Assembly (NCBI RefSeq): GCF_037201815.1
Contig: NZ_CP147407.1
Span: 372,001 to 436,000 of the forward strand
Direction: 5' to 3'
From: Metabacillus sp. FJAT-52054
Lineage (GTDB): Bacteria > Bacillota > Bacilli > Bacillales > Bacillaceae
DNA: 64,000 bases
Shown here piece after piece: positions 59,851 to 64,000 of this stretch. The first letter of the stretch is position 1. Every line of letters begins with the position of its first letter. A program made the position numbers and the translations under genes. The notes below the pieces were generated by a model. It searched no databases. It saw only the letters and a list, made by a program, of their open reading frames with translations, and had not been told where the DNA came from.

Positions 59851-61578
59851 TTACTGCACCCCCTGCAGCCTGGCGTAAGCGCCATTCCTATTCATCAGCT
59901 CCTGGTGCGTACCCTCTTCGGCGATGCCGTTTTCTTTCAGAACGATAATCCGTTCTGCATTCCGGATGGTCGACAGTCTATGGGCGATGACGAGGGTGGT
60001 GCGGTTTTGGGCAAGCCGCTCGAGTGAGTCCTTGACCACCTTTTCGCTTTCGTTATCCAAGGCGCTTGTCGCTTCGTCAAATATGACAATCGGCGGATTT
60101 TTCAGGAAGACGCGGGCGATGCTGAGCCGCTGCTTCTGGCCTCCGGAAAGCCTTACGCCGCGCTGGCCGATGTCGGTGTCATATCCGTTCGGCAGCTTCA
60201 TGATGAAGTCGTGGGCGTGGGCGTTTTTTGCCGCTTCAATGATTTCTTCATCTGTCGCATCACGTTTCCCGTAACGAATGTTTTCGAGCATGGTCCCGGC
60301 AAACAGATACACATCCTGCTGGACGACGCCGATATTTTTCCGCAGTGATGACAATGTAATATCCTGAATGTTGATCCCGTCAATTGTAATTTCCCCATGC
60401 TGAATGTCGTAGAAGCGGGGAATGAGCGAACAGATCGTTGTTTTTCCGGCGCCAGACGGACCGACGAGTGCGGCATATTCTCCGGCTTCGATCTTAAGCG
60501 AAAGATGATCGACCACATTCGGCTGATTGTTCCCGTAGCGGAAGCAGACATTCCGAAATGCTATCTTCCCGTTGGCATGCTTAAGTTCAATGGCATCAGG
60601 AGAATCCTTAATATCCGGCTCAATCTCCATCATCTCCACAAACCGTTCGAAGCCGGTCATCCCTTCCTGATAGAGAACTGCCACATTGATTACCCTCTGG
60701 ATCGGCTCAATCAGGAATCCGACGTACATTAAGAACGTAATTAGGTCCGCAAGATCCATCGAGGAATGAACAATCGCTGCTCCTCCCGCCACAATGACGG
60801 TGATGCTGATCAGCTGAATAAACAATTCAAAGCCATTGGAAAAATAGGCTTCGTATTTGTAGCCGGCTTTTCTGCTATCGAGGAAGCGGTTGTTTTCATA
60901 TTCAAATTTTTCTTTTTCAAGCGCTTCATTGGTATACGATTGGACGACCCGGATGCCGGCAAAATTATCCTCAACCTGCGCGTTAATTTCACTGATTCGG
61001 ACTTTGTTTCGTTTTAAAGCAGCATTCACTTTCTTGTTAAAATAAATCGCAAATGCAGCCATGAATGGCAGGAAGGCAAAGATGGCCAGGGTCAATGGAA
61101 CGTTGATTGTCAGCAGTATGACGAAGGTTCCGATAAACCTCACAGAGTATTTCAGTAAGTCCTCTGGTCCGTGGTGATACAATTCGGATAGCCAGAAGAG
61201 ATCGTTTGTCATCCGTGACATTAGCTGCCCGGTTTTCTGCCGGTCATAGAAAGGAAAGGACAGGGTTTGGAAATGGCTGAACAGCTCGCTGCGCAAATCG
61301 CTCTCCATCAACGCTCCCATCCGGTGCCCGTGATAGTCCATCACATAGTTGAAGCCCATTTGAAATACAGCGAGGACAAGCATCGCCGCTCCCGTCAGCA
61401 GAATCTGATTCAGAGAATTCTCATCCACCCCTTCCAGGACATCCTTTGTGATATACCTGGTGAACAGTGGATAGGCGAGGGAAATCGCAGATCCGAGAAT
61501 GGAGCAGACCATTACAACGGTAAATAAACGCCAATAAGGCCTATAATAGGAAAGGAATTTCTTCCATAAATGATTCAA
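59851..61578 (-). CDS. ABC exporter, fused membrane and ATPase domains
   Basis: 575 aa half-transporter of the MsbA/LmrA type. Six spans within residues about 15-310, intracellular loops with YDRQKTGQLMSRMTNDL, then an ATPase domain: Walker A GPSGAGKTT near residue 370, Q-loop GVVQQDVYLFAGT, signature LSGGQKQRLSIARVF, Walker B PPIVIFDEATSAL and the switch His in AHRLSTIR. Forms a homodimer or pairs with another half elsewhere. Substrate (lipid, peptide or drug) cannot be told. TTG start, 8 nt after AAAGGGG. An 18-codon frame behind GGAGGAGG lies upstream. Confidence 0.92.
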   Translation of the reverse strand: MNHLWKKFLSYYRPYWRLFTVVMVCSILGSAISLAYPLFTRYITKDVLEGVDENSLNQILLTGAAMLVLAVFQMGFNYVMDYHGHRMGALMESDLRSELFSHFQTLSFPFYDRQKTGQLMSRMTNDLFWLSELYHHGPEDLLKYSVRFIGTFVILLTINVPLTLAIFAFLPFMAAFAIYFNKKVNAALKRNKVRISEINAQVEDNFAGIRVVQSYTNEALEKEKFEYENNRFLDSRKAGYKYEAYFSNGFELFIQLISITVIVAGGAAIVHSSMDLADLITFLMYVGFLIEPIQRVINVAVLYQEGMTGFERFVEMMEIEPDIKDSPDAIELKHANGKIAFRNVCFRYGNNQPNVVDHLSLKIEAGEYAALVGPSGAGKTTICSLIPRFYDIQHGEITIDGINIQDITLSSLRKNIGVVQQDVYLFAGTMLENIRYGKRDATDEEIIEAAKNAHAHDFIMKLPNGYDTDIGQRGVRLSGGQKQRLSIARVFLKNPPIVIFDEATSALDNESEKVVKDSLERLAQNRTTLVIAHRLSTIRNAERIIVLKENGIAEEGTHQELMNRNGAYARLQGVQ

Positions 61579-61623
61579 TTAATTTACCCCTTTGTTGTGC
61601 AGATTTCACATGGCTGCACAGGC

Positions 61624-61652
61624 CAGGGGGTCAGTGCATTCCGGCCCCCCTG
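61624..61652. repeat. Short fragment of the GC-rich palindromic element
   Basis: CAGGGGG and CCCCCTG form a stem around TCAGTGCATTCCGG. GGGGGTCAGTGCA is also found near 53052-53067, so this looks like a reduced copy of that repeat family, inserted in the leader of the ABC exporter gene. Confidence 0.6.
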
Positions 61653-61758
61653 TGTGCATGTTGCATACCAGTCATTGCGTTTTTCATTCTGTTTCCTCCT
61701 CCAATTAATGTTAAAGTTAGTATACAGTATTTTCTGTTAATTTAAAGGGGGTTTTTTG

Positions 61759-62136
61759 GTGAAAACCTTTTTAAGGAAAGGTATAACAGCTGCTATTTCA
61801 GCTTTTCTTGCTGCATTGGTTCTGCAAATTATTAATAACGTGACCTCCCAGCATGCGGGGAACTGGATGGCTGTATATTTTGTTTATGGGCTGGCTTTGT
61901 ATGCAGCAGGCGGAATTCCGGTTTCGTACTTGCTTGACTTCGCAGCAGGGAATAGGGGGCTATGGGGAGGAGTGCTGAAGGTGATTTTATACTCTATTGC
62001 GGGAGCCGTCATGCTTGTTGCTTTCTTTAAGTTTTCTGTAATTACTTGGCAGCTTGCTGCTTTCGGAGTTTTTGCTGCACTTTTGTTTTTAGCGGTGGAA
62101 ACCATCCTAAAAAAGAGGAGCAGCATCTCCTCTTAA
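61759..62136 (+). CDS. Four-span membrane protein, unknown function (paralogue of the gene at 56866)
   Basis: 125 residues, four hydrophobic segments (about 9-25, 37-57, 71-91 and 95-114) and a basic end ILKKRSSISS. GGIPVSYLLDF parallels GIIGIPVSYLADV in the other copy. The start is GTG at 61759 or TTG one codon earlier; both follow AAAGGGGG. Its stop overlaps that of the convergent permease gene by a few bases, so no separate terminator fits between them. Confidence 0.75.
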   Translation: MKTFLRKGITAAISAFLAALVLQIINNVTSQHAGNWMAVYFVYGLALYAAGGIPVSYLLDFAAGNRGLWGGVLKVILYSIAGAVMLVAFFKFSVITWQLAAFGVFAALLFLAVETILKKRSSISS

Positions 62137-63467
62137 CATCCGGATTCATTTTGCTTCCACTTTTTTTTCATCACAAGGCACATCACACCGATGATGGCTG
62201 CGAAAAGCAGGCTTAGGAAAAATCCGGAGCGTCCTGTTTTCTCCAGCAGCGTTCCGGCGATTGCGGCAGCGAGCATGAGAATACCGGCCACGGCGATCAC
62301 TTTTTCTGCCACGGCAAGCTTCAAGATTTTCAGCGATGAGAGGATTATGAAGCTCCAGTTGTACAGCAGCATGATCCCGGCTGCCGTTGTGATGTATTCG
62401 TAGATTTTACCTGGTAAAATCAGGGCTGCAATGATGGAGAGCAGCATGCCGGCTGTGGCAAGGCCGAGTGAAGGAAGGGCGAGCTTCCGTTTGCCCTTCG
62501 TTGTTTTGGCAAAAAATTTCGGGGCATCCCCGCCCTCCCCGAGGGTAACGAGCAGGGTGGTGACACCGAACAGGGCGGCAGTGAGGGTGGAAAAGCCCGC
62601 AATAATAATGGCTGCATTGAAGACGTGCGGGAAAAAAGAAAGATCGTAGCCGCTGAGAGCCGTGACAAATGGGCTCTCTTTTTCGTTAAAAGAGCCGATG
62701 GACGTCATGCTGACAGCAAGGACCAGCGAGGCGATATAAATAGCGGTCAGCAAAATCAGCATGACGGAGCCTGCTTTCGGTGCATCTTCTTTTTTCTCCA
62801 ATTGCATGGCCATCAGCCCGATAACTTCAATTCCTCCGAAGGCGTAAAACGCATAGATGAGGGAGGAGCCAAAGCCTTTCCATCCATCGCGGAAAAGCTG
62901 ATCCTGAGCGAGCGGGAGCGACGGCTTCTGTGCGTCACCGGGGATCAAGCCGGCAATGGCAGCAATGGCAAGGATGATAAACATGACAATCGCTGCCACC
63001 TTGGCAATGGCCATCATGTTTTCCAGCCGGTCAAAGCCCTTCGTTCCAGCCAGGACGACAAGAATGGAGAGCACTGCGTATCCCGACGCAAACAGCCAGA
63101 GCGGCACATGAGGAAACCAGAATTTCGAAAGAATCGCAAGCGCCGTGAGCTGGCTGCCCATAATCAGGATATTCGACATCCAGTAATTCCACCCGCAGCT
63201 AAACCCCGCCCAGCGGCCAAACGCCTTTCCGGAGTAATAGCAAAACGAACCCTTTTGAGGGTCCTTTGCCGTCATTTTGGCAAGCAGCCTGTAAACGATA
63301 TATGTACCAAGCGCTGCGAGCAGGAACGAGAAAATGATTGACGCTCCCGTTACTTTTATTCCGATGCTCGAACCCAGAAAGTAGCCGGTCCCGATTGTGC
63401 AGCCGATTCCGATCAGCGACAGCTGCCACCATTTTAATTGTTCTTCCTTTTTGTTTTGCTCTGTCAC
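62133..63467 (-). CDS. APC-family amino acid permease
   Basis: 444 aa with 12 predicted spans. N-terminal LSLIGIGCTIGTGYFLGSSI is the APC substrate-binding helix 1 signature. GSFCYYSGKAFGRWAGFSCGWNYWMS and YAFYAFGGIEVIGLMAMQLE lie in the typical places for helices 3 and 6. Related Bacillus proteins import neutral or aromatic amino acids; the substrate here is unknown. The cytoplasmic tail is VMKKKWKQNESGC. Convergent with the small membrane protein gene, overlapping stops. Confidence 0.9.
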   Translation of the reverse strand: MTEQNKKEEQLKWWQLSLIGIGCTIGTGYFLGSSIGIKVTGASIIFSFLLAALGTYIVYRLLAKMTAKDPQKGSFCYYSGKAFGRWAGFSCGWNYWMSNILIMGSQLTALAILSKFWFPHVPLWLFASGYAVLSILVVLAGTKGFDRLENMMAIAKVAAIVMFIILAIAAIAGLIPGDAQKPSLPLAQDQLFRDGWKGFGSSLIYAFYAFGGIEVIGLMAMQLEKKEDAPKAGSVMLILLTAIYIASLVLAVSMTSIGSFNEKESPFVTALSGYDLSFFPHVFNAAIIIAGFSTLTAALFGVTTLLVTLGEGGDAPKFFAKTTKGKRKLALPSLGLATAGMLLSIIAALILPGKIYEYITTAAGIMLLYNWSFIILSSLKILKLAVAEKVIAVAGILMLAAAIAGTLLEKTGRSGFFLSLLFAAIIGVMCLVMKKKWKQNESGC

Positions 63468-63513
63468 GTTCAGTCCCCCAGTCTAGCCTTTATTTTTTCC
63501 GGGGGAGCTGATT

Positions 63514-63999
63514 TTATGTGCTGAAAAACAGCCGGAATGCTTCGTAGCCAAAAAATAATCCGAACCCAACAAGAGACAGGCCGGATAGACAGGAGATGAC
63601 CTGCAGTGTCCGGTTATTCAGAAATCCGCGTGCAAAGCTTGAGGCGCCGGCCATGCAGACATCCCATATGAGCAGTCCCAGTAAAATCGAGCCGCTGTAT
63701 AAAAGAAGCTGTGTGTGTTCATACAGCGCTGCGGTTTTCGCCAAAACCGATCCGTAAATGCCGACCCAAAACATAATGGTAAGGGGGTTTGTCAGGGACA
63801 TCATAAAGCCGATCAGATAGGACTTGGTGAGCGAATTGGAAAGCTCCTTCCTCAGCTCCACACTTTTGCTTGCCTGAAGCAGACTCTCAATCCCGGTATA
63901 GGTCAGAACGAAGAAACCGAACAGCCAGAGAAACGCTTTAACAATGGGGATTTCGATGAAATTAACAAGCCCCATGAATACCGCAAGCATATAAAGAAT
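63514..63999 (-). CDS. LysE/RhtB-family amino acid exporter, N-terminus outside the window
   Basis: At least 161 residues visible. The frame stays open to the window edge, so roughly 50 N-terminal residues are missing from a usual 205-210. Hydrophobic spans and the family segment SYLIGFMMSLTNPLTIMFWVG are clear. LysE proteins export lysine, homoserine, threonine or cysteine-type compounds. It lies 46 nt downstream on the same strand side of the APC permease start, so it is transcribed toward that gene and could form an operon with it. Confidence 0.88.
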   Translation of the reverse strand: MLYMLAVFMGLVNFIEIPIVKAFLWLFGFFVLTYTGIESLLQASKSVELRKELSNSLTKSYLIGFMMSLTNPLTIMFWVGIYGSVLAKTAALYEHTQLLLYSGSILLGLLIWDVCMAGASSFARGFLNNRTLQVISCLSGLSLVGFGLFFGYEAFRLFFST

Positions 64000-64000
64000 A

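Overview
The window is a low-GC Gram-positive chromosome segment from a Bacillaceae member. The evidence is Bacillus-type 16S, 23S and 5S rRNA, strong GGAGG ribosome binding sites, and a gene order that follows the Bacillus subtilis pbuG / yebG / purEKBCSQLFMNHD / yerA / yerC / pcrB / pcrA / ligA / yerH / opuE / gatCAB backbone. Genus and species cannot be fixed from the sequence alone.

Layout. 1-6.5 kb: end of a purine permease (pbuG), an ECF sigma/anti-sigma pair, and a glycerate uptake and phosphorylation operon (gntP-glxK) behind its CdaR-type regulator and a CcpA cre site. 6.5-17.9 kb: two nearly identical 16S-23S-5S operons in direct tandem, without tRNA genes, each with two promoters. 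Each is followed by a terminator and by an unusual array of degenerate 20-bp units. 18.4-32.1 kb: a blasticidin-S-deaminase-like cytidine deaminase, yebG, and the complete 12-gene IMP biosynthesis operon, controlled by a PurBox pair and a guanine-class purine riboswitch. A third 20-bp array, of the same family but inverted, lies directly behind the purD terminator. 32.3-35.2 kb: small accessory genes (YfiT-like enzyme, acidic secreted protein, soluble PAS chemotaxis transducer, tiny membrane proteins). 35.4-43.9 kb: adenine deaminase-like yerA, yerC, pcrB, pcrA, ligA and camS. 44-47.7 kb: rocA and a proline/Na+ symporter, convergent. 48.4-52.9 kb: one very large secreted phosphodiester glycosidase/metallophosphatase. 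53.5-56.7 kb: gatCAB. 56.8-64 kb: small membrane proteins, a second ECF sigma/anti-sigma pair, an ABC exporter, an APC permease and a truncated LysE-type exporter.

How the genes work together. Purine supply (PbuG, PurE-D, possibly the deaminases) and translation (rRNA, GatCAB) dominate. PcrA and LigA serve DNA maintenance, PcrB makes a membrane lipid, and RocA with the symporter uses or accumulates proline. Three kinds of intergenic repeat interrupt the conserved backbone: the 20-bp CGATAT arrays (three loci), a GC-rich palindromic element built around GGGACTGGCAC (three main loci plus a fragment), and a GC-rich element of the kind scattered through Bacillaceae genomes. The 20-bp arrays are the most unusual structure in the window: same unit, strict phase, always directly downstream of a strong terminator, and one unit fewer behind the second rRNA operon than behind the first.
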